The translations under genes were made by a program, and so were the position numbers. From Hsuehochloa calcarea (taxonomy: Eukaryota > Streptophyta > Magnoliopsida > Poales > Poaceae), in assembly GCA_036346395.1 (NCBI GenBank), contig CM070594.1, positions 57,707,519 through 57,771,518 on the forward strand: a DNA stretch of 64,000 nt, given 5' to 3'. Below are positions 35,341 through 47,187 of the stretch, piece after piece; the first letter of the stretch is position 1; each line of letters opens with the position of its first letter. The notes beneath the pieces are model-generated. The model saw nothing but the letters and a program-made list of their open reading frames with translations, was not told the DNA's origin and did no database searches.

Positions 35341-35620
35341 TTGTAGGAATTGGGGTGTCATGTTCGTTTGTTGGATGCGGCCAGTCCGATTCTATTTTCC
35401 AGTGCTGACTCTGAGAGTGTGGAGTAGTAGCTCTTACGTTGTTTAGCGTGGTCACCCTGAGCAACGTGCCTGAATGAATGTTCAGATGATTTTTGTCTAA
35501 TCAAACGTGCCTGAGATATGTTTGTTTAGTCGAAGACCCATGCCTGAAATAATAGCAACCATATAAGTACGTTTACGAAGATGAAAACATAACTTAAAAA
35601 TACACTTTAGAGAACCACCC
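35341..35620. other. No gene seen
   Basis: Short intergenic stretch without a recognisable frame or repeat. Confidence 0.4.
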
Positions 35621-36240
35621 CTAATTAACTCTTCATAGCACTCAAAGCCCACGGAATCAACCGCTTCAACACAATTCTATCCGGAGGCCATCCGCAATAC
35701 AAAGCTTCGATATAGAGAAATCCAACCTTTGTGCTCAATAGAAAAATCACCAAACCAACCACTTCCATCCAGAGATTGTGGCAACAACTTCCATCCAGAG
35801 ATGCGCCGCGACGCATGGCTGCGATGGCGGTGGCTGAAAGGATAGTGATGGGCAGCGACAGCTCAATGGACAGTGATGGGCGGCGACGGCTCGAAGGGCG
35901 ATGATGAATCGAGGAGGCAGCTCGAAGGGCGGCGAGGAGTTGAAGCTCAGCAGCACATGGCCGTGACGAATCGACTGGCAGTGATGACCTGAACCTCCGC
36001 GCGATGGGGGAACGGCTTGATTTCTAGAGATCGCAATGAAGATGCAGCGCAATAAAACGGGATTAGCCAAGCTTTGCTTCTGCTGCCTGAGCCCGGCGAC
36101 GATTTTTGTCGCCTGTGTGCCTGATGGGGTTGCATGTGCCAGGGAGATGCTCAAGCTTGCAACCAAACAAACCACATGCAGCTTCCCGGCGTGCTCCTGG
36201 CCGGGCAGATCTCTCCATTTGAGCTGAAATGACATGTGAC
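35621..36240 (-). other. Open but unrecognised frame; probably non-coding or transposon-derived
   Basis: A 162-codon minus frame (35747-36235) has no domain I know, and its Ser, His, Pro and Arg-rich composition looks like translated GC-rich non-coding DNA. Within it GTGATGGGC(A/G)GCGAC recurs near 35846 and 35874. Near 36165 the words AACCAAACAAACC and GCAGCTTCCCGG resemble those near MITE ends. No start context or splice signals support a gene. Confidence 0.3.
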
Positions 36241-38240
36241 CAGCTGCGCTCTACAGGTAACGGTGTAACGCTTTCTTCAGAGATTGCATGGCAACAATGG
36301 CTAAAACATATGCTCCAATGAATAGTGATGTTCTTGCCTTCTAGATTTGGGTAATATTTAGGATTTTGGTAACTGCCCACTAGGCTTGGTTTATAGGTTG
36401 TATAACTTGTAAATACTAAGGTCTGGTTGACGGTCCTGAACTCCTGATGTTTTAGCCAGGGCGCAGGCCATAAGTCGGCTAAGGCAGCGAGCCAGCAAGT
36501 AAGAACATTGTACAGTGCATTAATTGCACTTTTGTGCGTTAGTTAGATTTTAAAAGGAAAGAGATGTGAGTTAAGTCGAGAGAAAAAAAAGGTATTTTTT
36601 CTTTTTTGCGAGAAGGGTGAAGTCTAAGATTATGTAATTCAGCGGAAACTTTGTGTGGGCTAGTCGATATATGAAGCTTACGTGGTATATGGTCATGAGC
36701 CTGAGATCTATCTGTTTATGTTAGGGAAAGATAGTTGTTTTTAGTTAAAAAGCCATAAAAAAAATAACCTGGTGATCAGAGCAAAAGGACCACTAGGGTG
36801 AGCCAGGACCTGGCAATGGCATATATTGTTCCCTGTCTTAGGGCTAGCTAAACCTACACACATACAGTTCTAAAAATAAAAGTCCCCACACTTCCTCGAT
36901 ACTTTAATATTTTAGGTGAACCAATCAACCAAATAGTAGCAAGCATTTGGGCTTCAAAACTCAAAAGTGTCTTCAGGGCACGATAAGCTTTGAAAAAAAA
37001 AAAATCTCGCAAATCCGTTTCCAGATTCTACAATACTAAACAGAAAAAATATCTTCCCACAAAATTTGTCTACCTTACATGTTCTTTTCCTTTCGTTCCT
37101 CCTCATTTTCAAGGCAACGTATCATTGTTCCCTTCCTCATTTTATTGGTAATATCTGGATAAGGATCCAGGGGTGTTTAGATAAAAAGAGACACCTAGTG
37201 AGCATTATTTTTCTAAAAAATACCAAACTTCTAAGCAGGGAACAATCGGTGCAGGTCATGACCCAATCGGTACTATGGAAAACAACAGTGTGTTTATTTG
37301 TCGATTGCACTACTTACTCACTGATCACCTACGTAACTATCTCTGATTAAGCTAAGTAACTATGCATCTTGTTAACTGCGATACTCGCTAATATGTGAGT
37401 CCTAGTGTCAGGGCTCATTTACACTACACTACTGCTAGCTAGCTACCTACGGGTGGGCCCTACCTGATTAACAACAAATTGAGGGAGAGAGTGAAAGAGG
37501 GAACTACTGCTCAAGCTAATTAGAATCGCGATCCTACTCTTAGAGTCTTACGATTCTACGAACTCACGACACCCTGTCGATCCAAATCGCGCCATGAATC
37601 AGAATCAGGTAGAATCGTGGTAGAGTCGCGATCCAAAAAGTAAAACCGCGTGAGAGTCGTATAGAATGCATAGCGTAGAATCGTGGTAGAGTAGTTTGGG
37701 CAAAAATTGTATTTTTGATTTTTTTTTAGAGGCGAGTTTTTGATATTTTGTTTTAGAGTAAAATTTAATGATATTAATTTACGAGAATGAAAGTATAAAT
37801 AAACAAGGAGAATGCAAAATATTATATCAGTGTGGTAATGCTAGTACAAACAACTATATTATGACATGAGCAATCTTGAGCTTGATAATGATAAGCTATT
37901 TTTATTCATAGAGTATGTATAGCTGCTTTTAAAGAACATACAAGTGTTGAAATTAGATATTGATTTACAAAAGCTATGAACATTTTTCATGTAACTGTAG
38001 TAAACTAGTCATGGTCATTGGTATTACTTTGTAGTTGAACTATATTACCCATCATGTCAGTACCATTATACTTTTCTGTTGTGCGATAAAAAGTACTTTG
38101 TCCCTTTTTCGGTTATAAGTAAGTAGTAAACCATATAAGAATCATACAAATTTATAGTGTAGATGTTAAATATGTGTATTTTACAATTCAGTAGAATCAT
38201 AGATTCTCGATTCGATCCTACCTATGATGCATCCTCACAC
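36241..38240. other. Intergenic DNA, no gene seen; cluster of GATTC words
   Basis: AT-rich sequence with homopolymer runs. The longest frame, 37066-37350 plus (94 codons), is unrecognised. At 37525-37700 the words TAGAATCG, GATTCTACGA and GTAGAATCGTGGTAGAGT recur in both orientations. A related piece (AGAATCATAGATTCTCGATTC) sits near 38190-38215. This may be a small degenerate transposon, but inverted termini could not be paired. Confidence 0.35.
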
Positions 38241-38590
38241 GCATGAGGAAATACACACATAGAGGACTACAGGCGTGGCCTTGTCATACACATATACATA
38301 CAGAGATACACACGAAGAGAGAGAGGAGGAGGAGGAGGAGGAGAGATCTGAAGCAGGAGGAGCATGGCGGCGGTAGGGCTAGCTCATCGATGGCGGAGAG
38401 CAGTGGTGAGGCGGCTTTGACCCCAAAATGGGTTGCTCAAGGCTGGAGGGGTCTAGGGGAGGAGGTGTCGTGGCCTGGGGCGACCCAAGGCGGCGGGCAC
38501 CAGGCAGAGCAGCGGCCGGCACTTGGGTGGGAGAGGGAGGAAAGTAGGGCGAGCATGAGCAAGAGAGAGGTGAGGGGAGCATGATCGAAA
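38241..38590. other. GAG microsatellite and GC-rich segment, no gene supported
   Basis: A (GAG)n tract lies near 38318-38345. The frames on both strands are compositional. A short frame from ATG 38364 ends within about 20 codons. It lies about 0.8-1.1 kb upstream of GLDP, so it may hold regulatory sequence, but nothing specific is visible. Confidence 0.3.
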
Positions 38591-39123
38591 CAACATCAAA
38601 TATGAGACAAAATGATCAATTCCTCCCTTTTTTACGGTACCGGTGTCATGTGGCACCAGACCTAGATATATTTAAAATTTCCCATCAAACTCTCAAGGAT
38701 TATTAACACTCACTACGTGTCGTGAATCTAGACATGATACCATAAAATTTGTTGGAACTGTTTATGTGTAAGTTGTCTAAAAATTTATTATTTTTCCGTC
38801 ACTTGTTCCCACCTTTAGATTTTCATATAACGGCACGAAAAAATGTTACAAAAAAAACAAAAAAAAAATCTAAACTAAACAAGAGTAAATCTATGTGAAT
38901 CAAACAAATACAAAAACAAAATAGATCTAAAAGTTATAGTAGAATTGTGCTAAAATTGTATATCACTTGGTATTATAATTTTAAACTTAGTACTGTGCAA
39001 CTGTAGATGATTCGTATACCAAAAAAAAAAATCCAAACAATTAAAAATTAGCAAATCAGACATTTGTTTCCGTCAGCGCCCACGTCACTCTGAAACATCT
39101 CCGTGCCCTCAAACTCACTCCAC
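38591..39123 (+). promoter_or_regulatory. Upstream region of GLDP
   Basis: AT-rich with several A-runs of 8-10 bases and no ORF. It lies directly before the TATA-like box at 39124 and is presumed to contain the gene's promoter. I do not recognise a specific transcription factor site with confidence. Confidence 0.4.
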
Positions 39124-39132
39124 AATAAATAG
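39124..39132 (+). promoter_or_regulatory. TATA-like box of GLDP
   Basis: AATAAATAG lies in the context CACAATAAATAGGCAGC, 236-244 bases before the chosen start codon. With transcription beginning about 30 bases downstream, the 5' UTR would be about 210 bases. It would include the short (GT)n run at 39333-39349. Confidence 0.5.
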
Positions 39133-39367
39133 GCAGCTATTCGCCAACGAAGCGAAAAAAACGCCTCCTTTTTATTCTCCAGATGCGCCGATATATATTA
39201 GCCAACCAAATCACTCCCTAACCGAGCACCACAGCCCGCTCTTCTCGGCAGGAGCGGAGGCCCTCCTGAGTCCTGAGTGCTAGCCCCGGGACTCGCCACT
39301 TCCATCCCTGAGTCTCTCTTGTCCTGCGCCTTCGTGTGTGTGTGTGTGTTTCCGCATCTCGAATAGG

Positions 39368-42300
39368 ATGGAGCGCACACGCCGCCTCGCCAACCGCGCG
39401 CTGCTGCACCGCTTGCTCGCGGCGGCCTCGTCCACCACGTCCCCCTCGCCGTCCCGCGGACTCTCGACCCTGGCACCGAGGTCGCGCCCCCGCGCGCGGC
39501 CGGCTCACCAGCACACGCCGGGGCGGCCGGTGTCGGCGTCGGCGCTGCAGCCGACCGACACCTTCCGCGGAGGCACAACTCCGCCACGCACTCCGAGCAG
39601 GCAGCGATGGCGTCGGCCTGCGGGTTCGACACCCTCGGCGCGCTCATCGACGCCACCGTCCCGGCCGCCATCCGCGCGCCGCCGATGCAGTTCTCCGGTA
39701 AGTTCGACGAAGGCTTCACGGAGTCCCAGATGATTGACCACATGCAGCGCCTCGCCGCGATGAACAAGGCCTACAAATCCTTCATCGGGATGGGGTACTA
39801 CAACACCCACGTCCCGGCGGTCATACTGCGCAACCTCATGGAGAACCCCGCCTGGTACACGCAGTACACGCCGTACCAGGCGGAGATCGCGCAGGGCCGT
39901 CTCGAGTCGTTGCTCAACTACCAGACCATGGTCGCCGACCTCACCGGCCTGCCCATGTCCAACGCCTCGCTGCTTGACGAGGCCACCGCCGCCGCCGAGG
40001 CCATGGCCATGTGCAACGGTATCCTCAAGTCCAAGAAGAAGACCTTCCTCATCGCCTCCAACTGCCACCCCCAGACCATCGATGTCTGCCAGACGCGAGC
40101 CGCCGGGTTCGACCTCAACGTCGTCGTCGCAGACGCCAAGGACTTCGACTACAGCAGCGGGGACGTCTGCGGCGTGCTCGTGCAGTACCCCGGCACGGAG
40201 GGAGGTGCTGGACTACGCGGAGTTCGTCAAGGACGCGCACGGGCACGGTGTCAAGGTTGTGATGGCCACCGACCTGCTCGCGCTCACCACGCTGCGGCCA
40301 CCCGGCGAGATCGGCGCCGACATCGCCGTTGGCTCCGCCCAACGGTTCAGGTGCCCATGGGGTACGGCGGCCCGCACGCCGCGTTCCTCGCCACGTCGCA
40401 GGAGTACAAGCGGCTGATGCCCGGCCGGATCATCGGGGTGAGCGTCGACTCCAGCGGCAAGCCAGCGCTCCGCATGGCGATGCAGACCAGGGAGCAGCAC
40501 ATCCGCCGCGACAAGGCCACCAGCAACATCTGCACCGCCCAGGTACACACGCACTTCTCCCGCCCACCAAATTTCCTGACAGCGATAGAGGCGATAAGAA
40601 ATGTGTGACTAGTGACCAAACACTTGTCAAGGAGTAGTGATAAAGATACTTGTGGTTTATACTTTACAGGCCTTGCTCGCCAACATGGCAGCGATGTATG
40701 CTGTCTACCATGGTCCCGAGGGTTGAAGGCAATCGCTGACCGTGTCCATGGCCTGGCTGGTACCTTTGCCCATGGATTGAAGAAGCTCAGGACAGTGACG
40801 GTGCAGGAGCTGCCGTTCTTTGACACGGTCAAGGTCAAGTGCGCCGATGCGAACGCGATTGCTCAGGAGGCTTGCAAAAACGAGATGAACCTTCGCGTTG
40901 TTGACGCAAACACGGTTCGCTTTCTGTTGATGTTTCTGTTCCATTGCACCTGAGTTAGTCGATTTTGTTGATTGCTGAGCACTAATTTCGAGTTGTGATG
41001 CTGTAGGTAACCGTTGCCTTTGATGAGACCACCACCCTGGAGGATGTTGACAGGCTGTTCAAGGTGTTCTCTGGTGGCAAGCCAGTAAGTGGTCATGCAA
41101 TCAATGCAAAATCTGCGTGCCAGATGTGAAATTAGATCATAATATTAAATGGTGTGCCATCGCAAACACTTACAGGTGAACTTCACAGCTGAATCACTCG
41201 CACCAGAGGTCTCAAGCTCAATTCCTAGCAGCCTTGTGCGCGAGAGCCCCTACCTAACGCACCCAATCTTTAACATGTATGTGTGGTGTCAAAAGCTTGC
41301 ATCTTTGCTTCACTAGTTCGTCAGAATGTTTAAAATAAACTGAAGTGAATGTTGTGGGCATGCAGGTACCACACAGAGCATGAGCTTCTCCGTTACCTGC
41401 ATAAGTTGCAATCCAAGGATCTCTCACTGTGCCACAGCATGATCCCTCTTGGTTCATGCACCATGAAACTAAATGCTACTGTGGAGATGATGCCTGTCAC
41501 CTATCCCAACTTTGCGAACATGCACCCGTTTGCCCCTACCGACCAGGCTGCAGGCTATCATGTAAGAACCATTCAGCATTTATGTAGTTTCTAATGGAAA
41601 ATTATTCATAACAGGAATTTCTAGATGATCTGAAATGACACTTTTTGGGACGAAGGAAATGTTTGACGACTTGGGCGACCTGTTGTGCAAGATCACTGGT
41701 TTTGATTCTTTCTCTTTGCAACCAAATGCTGGTGCTTCAGGCGAGTACGCTGGATTGATGGTTATCCGTGCTTACCACAGGGTATGCCATGATAAATACG
41801 CCGTCCTAGATCATTTGTTTGTTTACCATCCTTTGTTTACAAACCTTGTGAAAAAAATGCAGTCAAGAGGAGACCACCACCGCAATGTCTGCATCATTCC
41901 TGTCTCAGCACACGGTACAAATCCTGCAAGTGCTGCTATGTGTGGAATGAAGATTGTTGCTGTTGGAACTGATTCCAAAGGTAACATTAACATTGAGGAG
42001 TTGAGGAAAGCTGCCGAAGCAAACAAGGACAACTTGGCTGCTCTGATGGTACTGTATAATATGAGAATTATCATGGCTTACGATAATAATGTCACCACAC
42101 TTCACTCTTTCTGCTCAACCGTTCATTGCTAAAATTTGATTTAGTGTTCTGATGCTATACTATTGCTGCATGGCCTTCAAGCTATATTTAGTGTGATTAT
42201 GCAAATTAGGAGACTCTTGCTGTCTTACTACTGCTTCTAATATATTTTATGAGAGAAAATAGACAGATGTTTCATAGTACTTCCCTCTAATGGTACTTGG

Positions 42301-45300
42301 CACTTGATATAAATAATACTCCACCCGGTCAAAAAAAGGGACATTTTTTATTTTCCAAAGTCAACATGACGCCATTTTGACCGCTGTATATTATTATGAT
42401 ATATTCAAAAAAAGTTACAAAAGTGTAGTGTCATGAAAGTGTGTGTAATGACAAATTCACTAGTATTATTTTCATATTTCAAAACCATACATTTTAGACA
42501 ATATTTTTTTTTTGTCAAAATTGTTACGTTTGATTGCGCATATTTTAGGGTGCTTCTAATATATTTTATGAGAGAAAGCAGACGATTGCTTCATAATACT
42601 TCCCTCTAATGGTACTTGCACTTGACATAAATAATACTGCATCCAGTCACAAAAAGTGAAGTTTTTTTATTTTTGACAGTACATATTCTAGGGTGCTTCT
42701 AATATATTTTATGAGAGAAAACAAACAGCTGCTTCATAGTACTTCCCTCTAATGGTACTTGCACTTGACATAAATAATATTCCCTTTAGTTACAAAAAAA
42801 GTGACGTTTTTTACTTTTTAAAATCAACATGATGCCACTTCGACCACTGTATATTATTATAATATATTCTAAAAAAGTTACAAAAGTGTAATATTATGAA
42901 AGTACGTGTAATAACAAATTTACTAGTATCATTTTTATATTTAGAAACTCATACATTTTAAACAATATTTTTGATCAAAATTGTTACGTTCGACTGCATG
43001 CATTCTAAGGTAATTAAATGCTATTCTAAGGTAATTAAATGCTATGTGTACTATTTTGTGACCGAAGGGAGTAGAAACATCGGCGCTGTTATCTTTTCGC
43101 CTCACGTGAGCGCTACAACCTCAACACGAAAAGGAGCAGTGGGGCCTATTGATTGAACTGGCTCTGTGGTCACGTGAGATAGAAGGGCCGTAGGTGAATC
43201 TTAATCAAAACATCGTGTGAAGCAATTCCCGTAGAAACATATGTCCAATTTGCTTTGGTTTATCTACTGCCACACGAAAGCTAGAGATGATTGATGAATA
43301 AGAGTAAATAAAACCGAAACATGGAAATTTAGAGTTCACTCAGGACAAAAGTTGATTTTTTTATTATTAAAGAATGCCTGAAATATTTTTTGCCTTCTGC
43401 GAATAACAGGATGTTGCATGATTGCCTTATCATTCAGGTTACCTATCCTTCAACCCATGGAGTCTATGAAGAAGGCATTGATGAGATATGCAGGATCATT
43501 CATGAGAATGGCGGGCAGGTCTATATGGATGGGGCTAACATGAATGCTCAGGTTAGTTCTTTGCAGTTTGTTATGTCATCTTGTTTACTTTGTTCTTTCT
43601 GCAAAGTGCTCTGTTCAAGTGTTTTAATGGATTGGAACACATTTAGGTTGGTCTACAGATCGTACAGATGGCTTTCCAACATGATGATGAGTTTTATTGT
43701 TAAAAAAATTAATTGTGAAATAAGAATTCTATTAAATTTGTTTATGAAACAAGTCTACATGAATTAAGCTCTAACAAACACATTAGTAACCACCTTTCAT
43801 TTGTTTGTTACTCCTTTTGAAGAACGGTAATGAAATGATGCCTATCCAATTATGAACTAAAAATATGACTCCAAGTTCAACTGAACCTTGTTGAGAGCTT
43901 ACGATATGGTATTTCAGATATCTTATGCTATAGGGCAAAACGTTCAATACACTGGAAATTCCCCTGAACTTACAAAAAGTCGTCTCTTTACAGGTTGGAT
44001 TGACAAGCCCTGGTTTTATCGGAGCAGATGTTTGCCACCTTAACCTTCACAAGACATTTTGCATTCCACATGGTGGTGGTGGTCCTGGCATGGGTCCTAT
44101 TGGTGTTAAGAAGCACTTGGCACCATTTTTACCATGTCATCCAGTGGTAGGTGTCCTGAATTCTTCATGCTGTCAATCTAAACAAAATTATCTTATTCAG
44201 ATCTCAGGCATTTCAGATAAGTGATAACACCCAATGTCCAAAACTTACCTTGTAATAATAGACAAGATTGATATAATAAAGAATGTCACCTCGTGTTCTG
44301 CCATTTTGCGAGCCTAAAATTTTTCCATCTTTACTTATACACAACATGTGTAATCAACTGAACTTCCACGAAGGGTCTTTTGAGATGTATTAGAATCACG
44401 ATTTGGATGATTTTGTACGGTTTACATTTCTCTATGTTACCATCCTGTTTGGAAACTAGTATCATTGTTACCCTAACTTTATTACACAACTCAAGAACTA
44501 CTATTCTACTCCTGCCAATGTATTCTTTTCTGGCTTTTTGGATGCCACATTGGCTCAGTGGGTATGATAATGGGGTGACTGGTTCGAGGATCACCTCATA
44601 TTAGGATGGATTGGTCTATCATGAGATCATCCTATAAATTTGGGTGGATGTCAATGTCATCATCCCTCATTTTGTAGTAGACTTGTGTTTATAAGGGATG
44701 AGGTAGTGATGGACCAACTCATTCCATTCCTCAAACCAAATAAGTGAGTTAGGATCGGATGGTCAATTCACCATCCCATCCTTCAAACCAAACACCCCAT
44801 AAGTGGTAACTTATTTTCATTTCCTTATTCACCTATAACAGAAAGAGTTGCCTGCGTTTTATTTCATAATTTTTGCATGACATATGTCGTTTCGTTCAAA
44901 AACAAATGCAACTACACTATCAGACTAATTCTGTAATTATTAGGTCCCCACCGGTGGCTTTCCTCTCCCTGAGAAAACCGACCCTCTTGGTACCATTTCT
45001 GCTGCTCCATGGGGATCTGCTTTGATTTTGCCAATTTCCTACACATACATAGCCATGATGGGCTCTAAGGGACTCACTGATGCTTCAAAGATCGCAATCT
45101 TGAATGCAAACTACATGGCAAAGCGTCTAGAGGTACTTTATGTTATTCATGATCATATAGACATATACCCTTCACTACATTTATTATTTATGTTTAAATT
45201 AGTTTTCTAAGTTTTACTTTGCAATGATTTTTGCAGAAACACTACCCAGTTCTTTTCCGTGGAGTAAATGGAACTGTTGCCCACGAATTCATCATTGATT

Positions 45301-46281
45301 TAAGAGGGTTTAAGGTACTTATCCGAATCATATTAACAACTGAACCTTGTGTTTATGCATCTCAATTCTCTAACTGGATGGTGGAATTATTTACAGGCAA
45401 CTGCTGGTATAGAGCCAGAGGATGTCGCAAAGCGCTTGATGGACTACGGATTCCATGGACCAACTATGTCATGGCCTGTGCCAGGCACACTTATGATTGA
45501 ACCCACTGAAAGTGAAAGCAAGGTAAGCATATTGCTTTAAATCTATTGGTTGCCATTGTACAAACTGTTGGCTTTTATATCAGCTAAATGTCACATCATT
45601 TGTCTTGCAGGCCGAACTAGACAGGTTCTGTGATGCTCTTATCTCCATCAGGGAAGAAATTGCAGCGATAGAAAATGGCAAAGCAGATGTGCACAACAAT
45701 GTCCTGAAGGTATATATACTACTACTTGTTTCAGTTAAATGATTATAGTCTTACCATATCAATCCATAATCTCTCTAAGAGGTTGGTAGGTCCTGTTAAA
45801 TCCTAGTCCCTTCCTTTTATGCTGTGTGCAACTTTGGAAGAAGTAAAAAAAAATAGTTCAAAGCACTAAGGAAAATCTATACGTTAGCACGGTGAAGACT
45901 CCCAAACATGAGATGGTTATTCACCTCCCTTGCATCAGCAGGGAAGTTGACATGTGCTTTCTGTTTTGTTATGTAGGGCGCTCCTCACCCACCCCAACTC
46001 CTGATGAGTGACGCATGGACTAAGCCGTACTCCAGGGAGTATGCTGCGTTCCCTGCAGCATGGCTTCGTGGTGCCAAGTTCTGGCCAACAACATGTACTA
46101 AAACTTTGCTGTCTCCAAAGTTTTCTCGTTGCTAAGTAATATGACATATAAGTTAACCTCTGCTGCTCTGTTTGTGCTCTTACTAGGTCGTGTGGACAAT
46201 GTGTACGGGGATCGCAACCTCATCTGTACTCTGCAGCAGGCGTCCCAAATGGCAGAAGAAGCTGCAGCTGCTACTGCATGA
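39368..46281 (+). CDS. GLDP: Glycine dehydrogenase (decarboxylating), P-protein of the glycine cleavage system, mitochondrial
   Basis: The pyridoxal-phosphate subunit that decarboxylates glycine and passes the aminomethyl group to H-protein; it acts in the mitochondrial matrix in photorespiration and one-carbon supply. Exons by GT/AG borders: 39368-40542, 40670-40914, 41007-41084, 41176-41276, 41366-41561, 41656-41781, 41863-42048, 43438-43551, 43994-44146, 44944-45132, 45237-45314, 45397-45522, 45611-45709, 45977-46094, 46187-46281. The N-terminus MERTRRLANRALLHRLL is an Arg-rich presequence. The PLP site is in exon 9: CHLNLHKTFCIPHGGGGPG, with the Lys codon at 44051-44053, about residue 762. 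Other conserved blocks are YNTHVPAVILRNLMENPAWY, GADIAVGS, SMIPLGSCTMKLN and MDGANMNAQ. Apparent base losses near 39566 (1), 40205 (2), 40349 (1) and 40722 (1) shift the frame. Adding five bases gives 3,084 nt, 1,028 codons with all exon phases consistent, close to the usual length of about 1,030. I therefore call it a functional gene with sequence errors; a recent pseudogene is the alternative. Confidence 0.95.
42231..42815 (+). repeat. Triplicated unit of about 90 bases in GLDP intron 7
   Basis: A unit beginning TGCTTCTAATATATTTTATG and containing TACTTCCCTCTAATGGTACTTG occurs at about 42231-42318, 42551-42635 and 42691-42780. Each copy is followed by a piece of MITE sequence starting near CTCCACCCGGTCA, GCATCCAGTCACA or CCCTTTAGTTACA. 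The unit is the original flank of the MITE, copied together with it. Confidence 0.8.
42319..43071. mobile_element. Stowaway-like MITE complex in GLDP intron 7
   Basis: The left end CTCCACCCGGTCAAAAAAAG and the right end CTATTTTGTGACCGAAGGGAG are inverted repeats (reverse complement CTCCCTTCGGTCACAAAATAG). TA flanks both (42317-42318 and 43072-43073), as in Stowaway (Tc1/mariner) MITEs. The interior is not a single clean element: partial copies are stacked with the 90-base host unit. The intron is 1,389 bases, the longest in the gene, because of this. Confidence 0.65.
44572..44798. mobile_element. MITE in GLDP intron 9
   Basis: The 227-base segment starts GGGGTGACTGGTTCGAGGAT and ends ATCCTTCAAACCAAACACCCC, so its reverse complement starts GGGGTGTTTGGTTTGAAGGAT. 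These are good terminal inverted repeats of the GGGGTGTTTGGTT type frequent in grasses. The superfamily (PIF/Harbinger or hAT) is uncertain because the target duplication is unclear. Confidence 0.65.
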
Positions 46282-46530
46282 TCGTCTAATAATCATGATC
46301 CCAGTGTGTAAAACAGCATCAAGAAGTTATAATGCTTCCTATAGGAGGAAGCATGCTCTCTTCTCAATCTTCTGACCTGTATATAGCTCATGACAGCTCC
46401 AGATTCTCCTCAGCTGCCACCTTCTCCTGTAATTATGTACTCCACTGCTTCTCCATTCCCATATAAAGGTGAAGTTAGCTTTATTGACTAGCCGTGCTAC
46501 TCTTTTCTGAATACAGGGAAAAAATAAAAT
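46282..46530 (+). other. Probable 3' UTR of GLDP
   Basis: Sequence after the TGA stop up to an A-rich AAAAAATAAAATAAG run (about 46518-46533) that contains an AATAAA-like signal. No frame of note. The exact polyadenylation site cannot be read from sequence. Confidence 0.4.
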
Positions 46531-47187
46531 AAGATCTGTTTTGTGTCCTAGCCATATAAAAAATGGAAAAGAAACGAAGGTTTTAGCTTGTGCAATCTAT
46601 ATATCTACGAACAACTTGTGGTATGCAAGGTACCTCCTTCGTTTTAGAGGTATAGAAAATCCCACAATAATCCTTAAACCCAAAAAAAATCCTAGAAATT
46701 ATCTAATTAACCGAGAGAGGAAAGAGAAGATTTGTACCACTTGTTTCGGTGGAGCTGAATTATAACAATACATATTAATCATATATAGCTATTTTTCATA
46801 GGCATTAAAGATATAACAAAAATAATATGTTGCAATATCTATCAGCGCAACTGCACGGGAAATTCCGTTAGTTAACCATGACAATATTGTTACTATTGAG
46901 AATAGTTGTCCTCGATAGAAAGCTCGAGATGAATAATGGCATTTGTTGAGGTTGCTCTATTAACATGGTGATCACTAGGCCTGTGGTGTGGACCTTGCAC
47001 TCAAACTTGGCCGTAATCCCCCCACCCCACCCCACCCACCCCATCAAATTGATTTATTGGCTTTTATACTATATTGAGTTTTATGTACCGATCGATTCAA
47101 TCAAAAGATTATGTTGTTAACTAAACATGTGTAATATACTTCAACAATCTTGCATAAGACGACCAATACTTATAAAACATACAAATA
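46531..47187. other. Intergenic, no gene seen; C-rich tract
   Basis: AT-rich. At about 47018-47043 the plus strand has runs of C separated by single A (CCCCCCACCCCACCCCACCC). The minus strand therefore has four or more G-runs and fits the G-quadruplex pattern. Confidence 0.5.

Noticed and set aside
35747..36235. 162-codon minus-strand frame as a small host gene
   Set aside because: No recognisable domain, biased composition, no promoter or splice evidence, and MITE-like words inside.
37066..37350. 94-codon frame with a hydrophobic start
   Set aside because: No similarity known to me and no gene context. A frame of this length is expected by chance in AT-rich DNA.
39505..40838. Minus-strand frames up to 187 codons over GLDP exons 1-2
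   Set aside because: Shadows of the GC-rich GLDP coding strand.
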